Origin: a virus
Strand: one strand, 5' to 3'
IMG/VR virus record: IMGVR_UViG_3300025301_000073
Location: 1-30,101 of that record
Length of the DNA stretch: 30,101 nt
Part shown: in pieces, positions 7,538 to 14,659 of the stretch
How positions within the stretch are numbered: the stretch's first letter is position 1
How the letters are laid out: each line of letters opens with the position of its first letter
Notes under the pieces: generated by a model
The model's input: the letters and a program-made list of their open reading frames with translations, nothing else
Told to the model about the DNA's origin: nothing
Databases searched by the model: none
Translations under genes and position numbers: made by a program

Positions 7538-7753
7538 TCAGACCTGGTCGATGGTATGCGCCCGACCTATCTTGAAGACCCGCTTGGACTTCTCCCGGAC
7601 GCAGTCCTGGCACTTGCGGCGGGTCCCCTTGTCCAGGGGCCGGGTGGTGGTCCATCGTTGGAGGTGGCAGACGGGGCACTCGGCCCAGATGTACAGCCGT
7701 CCGCCCACCATCCCCAGGTCTCGCGCTCGGCAGATGTCACCGATGTCAGGCAT
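7538..7753 (-). CDS. Small zinc-ribbon protein
   Basis: This 71 aa protein carries two CxxC pairs, AECPVCHLQRW (near 28-38) and RKCQDCVREKSKR (near 49-61), separated by a basic loop. It has the geometry of a zinc ribbon or zinc-finger nucleic-acid-binding protein. The ATG at 7751-7753 is chosen because GAGGGG lies six bases upstream and the start overlaps the upstream coding end by 8 bp. The partner is unknown. It is the first of several small CxxC proteins in the window. Confidence 0.72.
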   Translation of the reverse strand: MPDIGDICRARDLGMVGGRLYIWAECPVCHLQRWTTTRPLDKGTRRKCQDCVREKSKRVFKIGRAHTIDQV

Positions 7754-8081
7754 GATTGACCCCTCGTCGTTCTTTGGTCGATTGTGATCGGGACCATGTA
7801 CGTTTCCTGCAGGCCTCGTCGTGGTACTTTTGGCGTCCATGTGTAGGAGGAAAGTGTTCCCCGCATCCGACGCACTTCAATTTACCTTCCCGCTCCTCCC
7901 ACAATGTCAGGAGACGCCGTAGGCATTCCAGGTTGCAGAATCGTAGTCTCTGATACCCGGCCCGACTATTGTCGATGGTAACCACGATGCGGTCCTCCCT
8001 TCGGCTTCGGCGCCGGCAGTATCCACATTCCCAACTTTTAGGAACCGATCCATTCAACCCTTGTAACCACGGCAACGGCAT
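7746..8081 (-). CDS. Double zinc-finger protein of unknown function
   Basis: This is 111 aa starting MPLPWLQGLNGSVPKSWECG. The first finger is ECGYC...FCNLEC (residues about 18-54). The second is CVGCGEHFPPTHGRQKYHDE followed by AC (about 69-90), a CxxC...H...C treble-clef-like pattern seen in small phage and transposon DNA-binding proteins. The C-terminus is Arg/Lys-rich. The ATG at 8079-8081 has GGAGG at a good distance and overlaps the nuclease stop by one base (TGATG). The open frame continues upstream inside the nuclease gene, but that part is Pro/Arg-rich shadow sequence. I cannot name a function beyond probable DNA or RNA binding. Confidence 0.75.
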   Translation of the reverse strand: MPLPWLQGLNGSVPKSWECGYCRRRSRREDRIVVTIDNSRAGYQRLRFCNLECLRRLLTLWEEREGKLKCVGCGEHFPPTHGRQKYHDEACRKRTWSRSQSTKERRGVNHA

Positions 8082-8419
8082 CATTCCCCTCCCAATACCC
8101 GCTCGATCTCCCCGTCCAGGCCGTCCGGTCTCCAGAGGAAATATTCCACGCCGGGGCATTCCGAGAGGACTTGTCCCCATTCGTCTTGTCCTGGGAGCCA
8201 GCGGTTGCCGGACTTGTTCCACCGGCCCTTGGTCAATCGGCCCTTTACCGTCTTGAGTTCCGCGAAGATAACCCGGTGCTGGGTTGGATGCACCATCCGG
8301 AGGTCTGGCTCCCCCGGCTCGGACTTCCGGGCGTCATAGGTGAATCCCACGATCCAGCCATAAGTCCGGGCCAGGGCGATGACGGTCGCCTGGAAGTCCT
8401 TCTCGGTGATGAGTTGCAT
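8081..8419 (-). CDS. VRR-NUC domain nuclease
   Basis: This 112 aa PD-(D/E)xK nuclease is of the VRR-NUC family, found alone in phages and fused to FAN1 in eukaryotes, and thought to cut branched DNA. The core is GEPDLRMVHP (D39), then IFAELKTVKG with E54 and K56 as the ExK pair, then a Gln/Trp region (PGQDEWGQVL near 76-85). A helical N-terminus (TEKDFQATVIALARTYGW) leads into the core. Such nucleases usually sit next to an SNF2-type helicase in phage genomes. Here a methyltransferase lies between the two. The ATG overlaps the methyltransferase stop as TGATG. Confidence 0.9.
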   Translation of the reverse strand: MQLITEKDFQATVIALARTYGWIVGFTYDARKSEPGEPDLRMVHPTQHRVIFAELKTVKGRLTKGRWNKSGNRWLPGQDEWGQVLSECPGVEYFLWRPDGLDGEIERVLGGE

Positions 8420-9366
8420 CAGATATCCATAGAAAATGGCACATCCTCAACCCGCTCGATATGGAGTAGATTCTTTTGTGCCTGTCTAAAATAACTCGGC
8501 TTTAGTTCTACTCCGATGCCAAGACGCCCCAGTTGGACCGCTTCGTAAACTTCGGACCCGACTCCCATAAACGGCGTGAAGACCTTCTCACCTGGGTTTG
8601 ACCAAAGCGTAACGCACCGATTGATTACGTCTAATTGCAGGGGATGTATATGCTTTTCGTCCTGTTGGTCTCTTGCTTCGCGATAGGGCAGCACCCGGTC
8701 AAGACGTATGTCATCCCAGAACGCCGAGGCGTACTGCCGCCATATCCAATGAGAATATCGGTTCTCTATTTGGTTTCCCTCCATCCCTCTCAGATGGTGC
8801 AATTCGGCGGGTACTTGTCTCTCACCAACGTATTCAGTCAATCCCACCGGGTGAACGATCGGGACCGGATTCTCTCCATGCCGCCGAAATACCAGGAGGT
8901 AATCTGCTGAGGCCACGCTGCACCGGGACGAATCCTCAATCAAACTCCGATGAGCCAAGTTTTTAGCCATTGTCCGATTACGAACGGTCAGCGGTTCCTT
9001 CCAAACGTGGTAACGAGCGATGTACTCAAATCCGATGTCTTTGTGCAGTCGGATAATATCGCCAGGAAAGTCCTTCAGAACGTCAACTCCGGTATTACCC
9101 GATGGGACGTCCATGCAATGCACCGCGGTCATTCGCCCCGGCATAGTTAGGCGGAATAATTCCTGCACCACAAATCGGTAATGCTCAAAAAATTCCTCAT
9201 AATTACGGCAGTTCGATAGATCATTTTCAGAGGACGAATAGTGATAGAGTCCGGCAAAGGGAGGCGAATATACTGATAGGTGGATGGACTCACTAGGCAA
9301 GGTGGGCATCACCTCGCAACAGTCACCCAGATAAATAGCATATTGGTCTGTGATCTCTTGATTCAT
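8419..9366 (-). CDS. Beta-class DNA methyltransferase (N4-cytosine or N6-adenine)
   Basis: The enzyme transfers a methyl group from S-adenosylmethionine to an exocyclic amino group of C or A. The catalytic motif IV, VYSPPFAGLY (SPPF at 34-37), comes first, followed by a long target-recognition region. The SAM motif I/II region comes last (FTPFMGVGSEVYEAVQ, then GIGVELKPSYF). This IV-TRD-I order defines the beta class. SPPF is common in N4-cytosine enzymes, but base choice cannot be settled. No cognate restriction enzyme is nearby. ATG at 9364-9366 overlaps the helicase stop (TAATG), and an ATG nine bases upstream (9375) is equally possible. The DNA is AT-rich for this window: 9181-9240 has 21 G+C of 60. 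Confidence 0.92.
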   Translation of the reverse strand: MNQEITDQYAIYLGDCCEVMPTLPSESIHLSVYSPPFAGLYHYSSSENDLSNCRNYEEFFEHYRFVVQELFRLTMPGRMTAVHCMDVPSGNTGVDVLKDFPGDIIRLHKDIGFEYIARYHVWKEPLTVRNRTMAKNLAHRSLIEDSSRCSVASADYLLVFRRHGENPVPIVHPVGLTEYVGERQVPAELHHLRGMEGNQIENRYSHWIWRQYASAFWDDIRLDRVLPYREARDQQDEKHIHPLQLDVINRCVTLWSNPGEKVFTPFMGVGSEVYEAVQLGRLGIGVELKPSYFRQAQKNLLHIERVEDVPFSMDI

Positions 9367-10766
9367 TACAACCATGACGGGATTGACACCTCCTCCTCAT
9401 ACTCTTGGCTACGCTTGACCGATAATGCGTCATTCATATACTGAACTAAATCTGAGAACATCTTGTCGGCAGCCTTGGATTTCCGGGCCAAGTTTTCTAC
9501 GATACGTTCGTCCGCGTCAGTACTAACGAGGTTGACCATCACCGGACTTTCCTGGCCGAATCGCCAGCATCGGCGGATCGCTTGATAATATTGCTCATAA
9601 GAATGTGATGGGAAGTAGGTCATATGGGCGCAATGTTGCCAGTTCAACCCAAAGGCTCCGATCTTGGGCTTGGTGATCAAGACCCGGATATTACCCTCTT
9701 GAAAGTCTCGGAATTTGGATTCCTTCACATCGTCCGAGTCAGACCCAGCCACTTGAACCGAACCCGGCACCATCGCCTTTAACGTATTCCCCTCGTCGTT
9801 CAAATGGCACCACATAACGGCGGGACGGGTTGTCTCGTTCACGCTTGACGCAGCGGCTTCGCACCGCTCATTTATAGTCCTTCGCCGCGCTTCCCGCTCG
9901 TCTTGTAATCCCACCGCTGCAACATCAAATAACATACCCTGTTTGACCGTTTTGGCCGCTACCACCGTTTCCTGAATATCCAAAGGCGGCAATTCAAAAC
10001 CCTGGTCATCGAAGCCTAAATCAGATGGTCGGCGGATTGCCCTTGCCCAGGAACTTACCCACCTCCAAAAGGATTGCTCGGCGTGGTGCTTGAATCGCCA
10101 TCCTCCACCATCCCAGAATCGGTTGGGGGCCGTCGTGTTTTGGTCATTTATGAAAAACTGGTTGAGCATATCAACGTAACCTAATTCCCCCAGCGCCTCA
10201 GAACTCGTCCCAAGTTCTATGTAGTCGTTCGGAGCGGCGGTGGCCGTACAAAGCAATCGATACGGCACCTTACGCATGAAGTCGGTAATTAGCGCTTTAC
10301 GCTGACCGTCAAAGGATTTTAAGATGCTGGATTCATCGCAGACGACTCCGTCAAAATCGGAGGGCGAGAAGTGATGCAACCGCTCATAATTCGTGACGGT
10401 TATCCCACATCCATGACTGCCATCTATAGATCGGGATACTTCGATGCCAAACTTCTCACCCTCAGATATTGTCTGATGCGATACGGCCAGCGGAGTTATC
10501 ACCAATACCGGCTTATTGGTTTCCCGGATTATGTTTTCTGCCCATACCAACTGCATTGGCGTCTTCCCCAGTCCGCAATCTGCGAATATACCGGACCGGC
10601 CCTTTTTAAGAGACCATTCCAGCAAGGCTTTCTGGAAGTCAAACAAGAAGTCTGGGAGATACGACCCCGCGAATCCGTGTAGTATCCCCGCCTGCCGTTT
10701 TGTATCTAAAAACCGTTTGTACTCAATCGTATCTTCTGCAATCATTCCAGGCATATACTCCTTCAT
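9366..10766 (-). CDS. SNF2-type DEAD-box helicase
   Basis: This superfamily 2 ATPase/translocase has 466 aa. Visible motifs are Walker A ADCGLGKT (GLGKT 65-69), motif II VVCDESSILK (DESS 144-147), motif III TATAAPND (174-181) and motif VI YQAIRRCWRFGQ (395-405). It is a stand-alone phage SNF2 helicase of the kind often paired with VRR-NUC, probably acting in replication, recombination or DNA remodelling. The ATG at 10764-10766 overlaps the upstream stop (ATGA). AAGGAG occurs just inside the gene, so ATG at 10752-10754 or 10743-10745 could also start it. The gene is AT-richer than its neighbours and, with the methyltransferase, looks like a recently acquired block. Confidence 0.93.
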   Translation of the reverse strand: MKEYMPGMIAEDTIEYKRFLDTKRQAGILHGFAGSYLPDFLFDFQKALLEWSLKKGRSGIFADCGLGKTPMQLVWAENIIRETNKPVLVITPLAVSHQTISEGEKFGIEVSRSIDGSHGCGITVTNYERLHHFSPSDFDGVVCDESSILKSFDGQRKALITDFMRKVPYRLLCTATAAPNDYIELGTSSEALGELGYVDMLNQFFINDQNTTAPNRFWDGGGWRFKHHAEQSFWRWVSSWARAIRRPSDLGFDDQGFELPPLDIQETVVAAKTVKQGMLFDVAAVGLQDEREARRRTINERCEAAASSVNETTRPAVMWCHLNDEGNTLKAMVPGSVQVAGSDSDDVKESKFRDFQEGNIRVLITKPKIGAFGLNWQHCAHMTYFPSHSYEQYYQAIRRCWRFGQESPVMVNLVSTDADERIVENLARKSKAADKMFSDLVQYMNDALSVKRSQEYEEEVSIPSWL

Positions 10767-11008
10767 GCCAGGATCAGGTCCGCCGGTATCCGGGCGATCT
10801 CGGACTCGTCCAACTTGAGGGCTTTCGCCAACGCCGACCTTATCTTGTCCCGGAGCGGTTGGGTCACCGGGCCGTCCAGCGGCAGAGGGCCGACCAACTC
10901 GACCAGGTGACAATGCCAGCGTTGTCCCGTCCGGGCGCCGTAGACCCGCCAGGTGAAGCCGTTCACCTCCACCTGGACGCGGGTCGTCTTTTGGTCATGA
11001 CCGGGCAT
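10763..11008 (-). CDS. Small conserved-looking protein upstream of the helicase
   Basis: This is 81 aa starting MPGHDQKTTRVQVEVNGFTW, with a beta-like N-terminal half (VQVEVNGFTWRVYGARTG, then HCHLVEL) and a helical C-terminus (RDKIRSALAKALKLDESEIA). No family is recognised. The ATG at 11006-11008 overlaps the preceding stop as TGATG, which decides the start. The longer open frame to 11191 is Pro/Arg-rich and overlaps another gene. Confidence 0.65.
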   Translation of the reverse strand: MPGHDQKTTRVQVEVNGFTWRVYGARTGQRWHCHLVELVGPLPLDGPVTQPLRDKIRSALAKALKLDESEIARIPADLILA

Positions 11009-11265
11009 CAGCGGCAGACCTCGTCGGGTCGGGCGCCCCGGACGAAGCCGTGGCGGTTCTCCAGGAGGAGTCCGCCATCCTGGAATACCCGGAGGACTCT
11101 CGTCGCGGCCCCATGCCAGCACCCGCCAAGTTCGGGCGCGGTGATGGCTGGGGCTTGGAGGCCCGATTCCTTGTCTGGATTGCAGACGCACCGGATGCCA
11201 TCGGCGCCGCTCGGGAAGGGCTTCAAGTGGACATTTTGTCCAACCTCGTAGTCTGGGATTATCAT
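11008..11265 (-). CDS. Small Cys-containing protein
   Basis: This 85 aa protein has a strong ribosome site: AGGAGG six bases before the ATG at 11263-11265. It has scattered cysteines (IRCVCNPD, GGCWHG, EVCR) that could bind metal but form no standard ribbon. The motif TRVLRVFQDGGLLLENRHGF suggests a small beta domain. Function unknown. Coupled to the next gene by TGATG. Confidence 0.65.
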   Translation of the reverse strand: MIIPDYEVGQNVHLKPFPSGADGIRCVCNPDKESGLQAPAITAPELGGCWHGAATRVLRVFQDGGLLLENRHGFVRGARPDEVCR

Positions 11266-11276
11266 GGTTTACCTCC

Positions 11277-11456
11277 TCAGAATCCCGGCATCCGGGGACG
11301 GTCCTCCAGGTCGGCCTCGATGTCCGGCGGTGCCGCTTCCCAATACCCGCATGGGCAGACCAAAAACAGGACCGGCGTGTCGTGCGGGTCCCGGCGTAAC
11401 AGCTCGACGGTCATCTCGCCGCCGCATTCGGGACAGGTCCGGCGGATGGTAGTCAT
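11277..11456 (-). CDS. Small zinc-ribbon protein (59 aa)
   Basis: The peptide starts MTTIRRTCPECGGEMTVELL and continues with VCPCGYWE, a two-knuckle zinc ribbon (CPEC...CPCG). An acidic tail follows (DIEADLEDRP). The ATG (11454-11456) overlaps the loader gene stop as ATGA. Its own stop (TGA, 11277-11279) is embedded in the ribosome site of the next gene, so the pair is tightly coupled. Probably nucleic-acid or protein binding; target unknown. Confidence 0.72.
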   Translation of the reverse strand: MTTIRRTCPECGGEMTVELLRRDPHDTPVLFLVCPCGYWEAAPPDIEADLEDRPRMPGF

Positions 11457-12307
11457 GCTCGATAGTCCTCCGCGGTGTTGATCACGACCGACACCTCCGG
11501 GAGTTCCGGGTTGCCGGCATATAACCGGGACGCCAGACGGTCGCCCATCCGGTCGGACATCGCCGCCTTGTTGAGATTGGTCGCCAAGACCATCCAGCCG
11601 CCGGAGTTATGCCGTTCCTGGACTAACGTCGTCAGTTGCTCTCGCGCCCAGTCGGTCGTGGACTCCATGCCGATGTCGTCCAGGAGAACGGTGTCCCGGC
11701 GTTGATACCACGCCATCAGGTCGTGGAGATCGTCCCCGGAGTCGGAATCGTAGGTGTGCCGAAGCCGGTTTAGAAATCTTGGACTCAGGTCGTAACGGAC
11801 GGTCCGCCCGGATTCCAGGGCTTGGCGTCCGATGGATTCCAGGAGGTGGGATTTACCCGTCCCGGTCTGGCCCACCAGTACCAACATCCTCGGCCCCTGT
11901 CGGTCGGCGAACTTTCGGGCCGCGGCCAGCATGTCGTCGGTGCCCGGACGGGCCCGGAAGTTTTCAAACGTCCTCGTTGTCCCGCCGGTCGGGAGCGCGG
12001 CCTGGGCGTGGCGAAGTTCTTCGTCCCGGCGTTGTTGTTCCTCCCGGCCCCGACATTTGCACTGGGCTTGCTGGAATATTCTCTTTGTCGGGTCACGGTC
12101 GAGAAGGATGCGCCGGACATCGGGATGGGTGATGTCGAAATACCCGCACACCGGACACTGGGAATCGTTGGGGAGCGGTTCGCCGGCAGACCGGACCCGT
12201 TTGAAGATGTCTCTCAGCGGTTCCATCGCGCCCGAGACCTTGACCGGCTTGGGGTAGGCGTGGAAGTCGGTGTCTCCCGGTTGGAGTACGTCGGGCGGTA
12301 TCGTCAT
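11453..12307 (-). CDS. DnaC/IstB-like AAA+ helicase loader
   Basis: This 284 aa ATPase probably loads the host replicative helicase (DnaB) at the phage origin. The N-terminus has a zinc site, QCPVCGYFD (51-54) and QCKCRG (83-85), as in phage DnaC-like loaders. The AAA+ core has Walker A GQTGTGKSHLL (146-156), Walker B TVLLDDIGME (206-215), sensor 1 LATNLN (241-246) and a basic RLASRLYAG region near the end for the arginine finger. It lies directly downstream of the replication initiator, the arrangement known from lambda O-P and from DnaD/DnaC-type phages. No phage DnaB helicase or primase is visible, which supports use of host enzymes. Confidence 0.92.
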   Translation of the reverse strand: MTIPPDVLQPGDTDFHAYPKPVKVSGAMEPLRDIFKRVRSAGEPLPNDSQCPVCGYFDITHPDVRRILLDRDPTKRIFQQAQCKCRGREEQQRRDEELRHAQAALPTGGTTRTFENFRARPGTDDMLAAARKFADRQGPRMLVLVGQTGTGKSHLLESIGRQALESGRTVRYDLSPRFLNRLRHTYDSDSGDDLHDLMAWYQRRDTVLLDDIGMESTTDWAREQLTTLVQERHNSGGWMVLATNLNKAAMSDRMGDRLASRLYAGNPELPEVSVVINTAEDYRA

Positions 12308-12310
12308 GGT

Positions 12311-13141
12311 TTATCCTCTCGCCTTCCGGGCGTCTTGCTCGGCCTTCATCGCCACGAAGTCCTGGGAGTTGACCGAGAAGACCTTGGATGGCGGACTCGA
12401 CCGCGGAGATATGGCATCCCTTCGCGCCCAGTTCTGGAATGTCGCCCACGGATCGCGGCCCTTATTTTTGGGTTGGGCGATAAATGCCTTAACTCCGTAA
12501 GCGGTGACCTCGGCCAGGTCGGCGGTTATGCCTTTCTTGGATAACCACGCCTCGGCGTCGGCCAGAGAGGTTGTAAACCTTGGGAGTCCTGATAAGACAT
12601 CGAACCAATCGGGCGATGGGTCCGACGGCAAGTCGGACATCTCCTCTGACGGTTCTTCTGATGATTCTTTGATGATTACTGATGGTTCGGGTGACATAGC
12701 TATGTCACCCTTTAGCGTCTCCGGTGTCACCCTTTGTGTCTCAGATGTCACCCTTTCCGCGTCCTGGGTGACACCCTTTATATCCGCCTCGCCGTCAATG
12801 GGTGTCATATTGTCACCCTTTATATCCGCCAATATCTGGCGTTCTGTTCTCGGTCGGAAGGGCGGTTTCTGCTTGCCGGCGGATGGGTCGAGTCTATAGA
12901 CGACGGTGTTATGCCGACCGCCAGCCACCGACCCGGTGGGGATCGCCAGCTTTTGGTCCCGGAGGTCTTTGAGGGTCCGCTGGACCTGGCGGACTCCGTA
13001 CCCCGTCTTCCACGCCAACCGGCCAACGCTTGGATAGCAATAACCGTCGTCGTCGGCGTGGTCTGCCAATGCCAGGAATATCGATTGGGCGTTATGCGGT
13101 AAATCCAGTTCCCAGACCTGGGACATTATCTTGACGCTCAT
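12311..13141 (-). CDS. Replication initiator (winged-helix, DnaD/lambda O-like layout)
   Basis: This 276 aa protein should recognise the phage origin. Residues about 8-85 form a helix-turn-helix/winged-helix domain of the type at the N-terminus of phage replisome organisers (MSQVWELDLPHNAQSIFLAL near 6-25, then GVRQVQRTLKDL and NTVVYRL). A low-complexity linker (about 105-185) rich in Thr, Glu, Pro and Ser follows. Its DNA contains the iterons at 12689-12830. The C-terminal helical part (about 190-276) includes WATFQNWARRD and could contact the loader. ATG at 13139-13141 has GGGAGGGGAGG upstream. Initiator-then-loader order and internal iterons match lambda O logic; homology to O itself is not claimed. 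Confidence 0.85.
   Translation of the reverse strand: MSVKIMSQVWELDLPHNAQSIFLALADHADDDGYCYPSVGRLAWKTGYGVRQVQRTLKDLRDQKLAIPTGSVAGGRHNTVVYRLDPSAGKQKPPFRPRTERQILADIKGDNMTPIDGEADIKGVTQDAERVTSETQRVTPETLKGDIAMSPEPSVIIKESSEEPSEEMSDLPSDPSPDWFDVLSGLPRFTTSLADAEAWLSKKGITADLAEVTAYGVKAFIAQPKNKGRDPWATFQNWARRDAISPRSSPPSKVFSVNSQDFVAMKAEQDARKARG
12645..12688. other. Low-GC repeat stretch beside the iterons (possible unwinding element)
   Basis: Directly next to the iteron palindrome the plus strand has repeated TCTGA/GATGATT words (TTCTTCTGATGATTC, then GATGATTACTGATGG). This is a local drop in GC inside a GC-rich gene, on the same side as the AT-rich segment of lambda-type origins relative to the iterons. 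Functional assignment is inference. Confidence 0.4.
12689..12830. repeat. Iteron cluster, candidate replication origin
   Basis: Within the initiator gene the 11-mer TGTCACCCTTT occurs at 12703, 12725, 12746 and 12811, with a one-mismatch copy (TGACACCCTTT) at 12769. Start-to-start spacings are 22, 21, 23 and 42 bp, about two helical turns. A perfect 22-bp palindrome with half-site GGGTGACATAG covers 12689-12710. A 17-bp direct repeat ending TTTATATCCGCC lies at 12772-12788 and 12814-12830. The inverse copy GGGTGTCA is at 12800-12807. Codons in the repeats encode a variable linker, so the DNA pattern appears to be what is selected. Confidence 0.8.
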
Positions 13142-13179
13142 CCCGTCGTCCTCCCCTCCCGTTAGATAACTCTCGGAGT

Positions 13180-13198
13180 GGGCCGATAAGCTCGGCCC
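13180..13198 (-). other. Perfect hairpin ahead of the initiator gene
   Basis: Seven-base arms GGGCCGA and TCGGCCC flank a five-base loop in the 71-bp gap between 13213 and the initiator start. There is no T tract, so it is not a typical terminator. It could be an RNA stabiliser, an attenuator or a protein site. Confidence 0.4.
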
Positions 13199-13212
13199 AG
13201 ACCGGCAATCGT

Positions 13213-13404
13213 CTAGCGTTCCGGCTTCTCGTCCCTCCGTCGCGCCCAGTCCTTGAGATATGCCTGGAAGTCGTCCACCACATCCTCGGAGCGGTCATAG
13301 TCCACAGCGGCCTGGTCGAGGATGTCGAACAACGCCAGCATCAGGTCGATGTGGTCGTCGAAGACGTAACCGGGCCGCGTGGACGTTCTAGCGTTGGCTT
13401 GCAT
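13213..13404 (-). CDS. Small acidic helical protein
   Basis: This 63 aa protein is rich in Asp and helical (DDHIDLMLALFDILDQ, then SEDVVDDFQAYLKDW) with a basic C-terminal tail (ARRRDEKPER). GGAGGG six bases before the ATG at 13402-13404 supports the start. The first 17 bp overlap the ssDNA-binding-like gene. No family recognised. Confidence 0.65.
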   Translation of the reverse strand: MQANARTSTRPGYVFDDHIDLMLALFDILDQAAVDYDRSEDVVDDFQAYLKDWARRRDEKPER

Positions 13405-14095
13405 CGAATACCCTCCAGCCTTCCCGATTCTCGACGCAGTACGAATCCTCCTCGTCGTCGCCCTGTTTCGGGAGTATGTGTCCCCAGTTGCCCGTCTTGC
13501 TTTGCCGCCGTTCCTGGTCGTGTTGGTAGCAGTAATGGAGCGGGGCCACCGGAGCCTGGTTGACGTTGCGATAAATCCAGTCCCGGCATTCTAGGAGCCA
13601 GGACGTATAATCACGGCCCTCCGGGACCGGCCAAATCTCGTACATAATCGCATCGTTGGCGTGATTCTGGCATTGGCCCAACGCCGCCGGGTTGGGAGGC
13701 GGTTCCATGTTGGGCGCCGGAGTCCGGGCCGGTGGCGCCGGGGCCGGGTTGGGTTTCGGCGGGGCTTGGACTGGCGGCGCCTCGTCGGACGCTACCCTCT
13801 CCCCATCTTCGGCGATCCATGTCGGCTCGATGGACACCATGTCCCAGAAGTAGTCGGTCGAATATCTGCCGTCTTTGTTGGCTTTGAGGTTGCCTTGATT
13901 GATGGTGATGATGGCGGTCTCGCCCACCTCAAAGCCCTGGACGGTCTCCCAGTCCTGACCGTATAGGGTCAAGTCGAACTTGGAGCCGGGGAGCTTCCAG
14001 TCCACCACCATCGCCCAGCCGTCCCGGTTCTGCTGTTTGCCCTTGGACTTCACCTCGGCGGTGAAGTGATATTGACTCTCGATGGCGGTGGTCAT
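13388..14095 (-). CDS. Putative OB-fold ssDNA-binding protein
   Basis: Of 235 aa, residues about 8-92 have the strand pattern of an OB fold: YHFTAEVKSKGKQ, WAMVVDWKLPGSKFDLTLYG, VGETAIITINQGN, then YFWDMVSIEP. A Pro/Ala-rich linker (about 105-135) follows, as in many single-stranded-DNA-binding proteins. The C-terminal third is unusual: Cys/His-containing (GQCQNHANDAIMYEIWP, LECRDWIYRN, LHYCYQHDQERR) and acidic (QGDDEEDSY), so it may hold a metal site. The position inside the replication module supports the call. No conserved SSB tip motif is seen, so the assignment is by fold impression and context only. Confidence 0.5.
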   Translation of the reverse strand: MTTAIESQYHFTAEVKSKGKQQNRDGWAMVVDWKLPGSKFDLTLYGQDWETVQGFEVGETAIITINQGNLKANKDGRYSTDYFWDMVSIEPTWIAEDGERVASDEAPPVQAPPKPNPAPAPPARTPAPNMEPPPNPAALGQCQNHANDAIMYEIWPVPEGRDYTSWLLECRDWIYRNVNQAPVAPLHYCYQHDQERRQSKTGNWGHILPKQGDDEEDSYCVENREGWRVFDASQR

Positions 14096-14541
14096 CTGAC
14101 CTCCCTCCGGGCGAACTTCAGCCGACCTCGACTCTCCATCCGGGCGTTCTCAACTATGCGGAGAGCTTCGGCACCGTACTTGACCGCCAGACTCTTGACG
14201 GTCGCGGTCGTCCATTTGTCCTCGATCTTGACCTCGTCGGTGTGGGCCGGAGTCAGGCATTTCTTGAGGTCAACTTCGTTGAAGATTTCCTTCAGCGGCC
14301 CGAAGGATGGCTGGTCGTATTTGAAGCCGGTCTCCATCTCGCAGATGTAAGTCTCGGACGGGATGGAGGTCGCTTTCTTCTCCTCCATCCGGCGATAGGC
14401 TTCTTGCTCCAGACGACCGAGGACGCCTTTAATGACCTCCAACTCCTCGCTGACCTTCTCCATCTCAGACAACAACGCATCATCCAAGAGGAAGTAATGG
14501 TCCGGTATAGCCTCGACCATTGCCCTTAATTCTTTGCCCAT
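14092..14541 (-). CDS. Coiled-coil protein of the replication/recombination module, unknown
   Basis: Of 149 aa, residues about 20-55 form a charged coiled coil (LLSEMEKVSEELEVIKGVLG, then RLEQEAYRRMEEKK). The C-terminal half is a compact domain with KYDQPSFGPLKEIFNEVD, VKIEDKWTTATVKSLA and KYGAEALRIVENAR. It ends ATGA-coupled to the OB-fold gene, so it probably works with ssDNA, but I do not recognise the family. A recombination mediator or host nuclease inhibitor would fit the location. That is speculation. Confidence 0.7.
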   Translation of the reverse strand: MGKELRAMVEAIPDHYFLLDDALLSEMEKVSEELEVIKGVLGRLEQEAYRRMEEKKATSIPSETYICEMETGFKYDQPSFGPLKEIFNEVDLKKCLTPAHTDEVKIEDKWTTATVKSLAVKYGAEALRIVENARMESRGRLKFARREVR

Positions 14542-14621
14542 GCGGTCCTCTCCTTCTGGGCGATGTACGCCGCGAGGGCTATCGCCAGGTCTTTAACTTT
14601 GACGATCGGCATCGTCTGCAT
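14526..14621 (-). CDS. 31-residue peptide gene
   Basis: The peptide starts MQTMPIVKVKDLAIALAAYI and ends QKERTAWAKN. AGGAGG lies seven bases upstream of the ATG (14619-14621), and the stop overlaps the next gene by 16 bp. The ribosome site and the way it fills the gap support real translation. It may be a small amphipathic regulator or a translational leader for the coiled-coil gene. Confidence 0.55.
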   Translation of the reverse strand: MQTMPIVKVKDLAIALAAYIAQKERTAWAKN

Positions 14622-14659
14622 AGTTCCACCTCCTGATATATCTCCGCTTTCCGATGCGG

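Noticed and set aside
12689-12830. CRISPR array
   Set aside because: Repeats are only 11 bp at 21-23 bp steps and lie inside a coding gene; no spacer pattern or cas gene.
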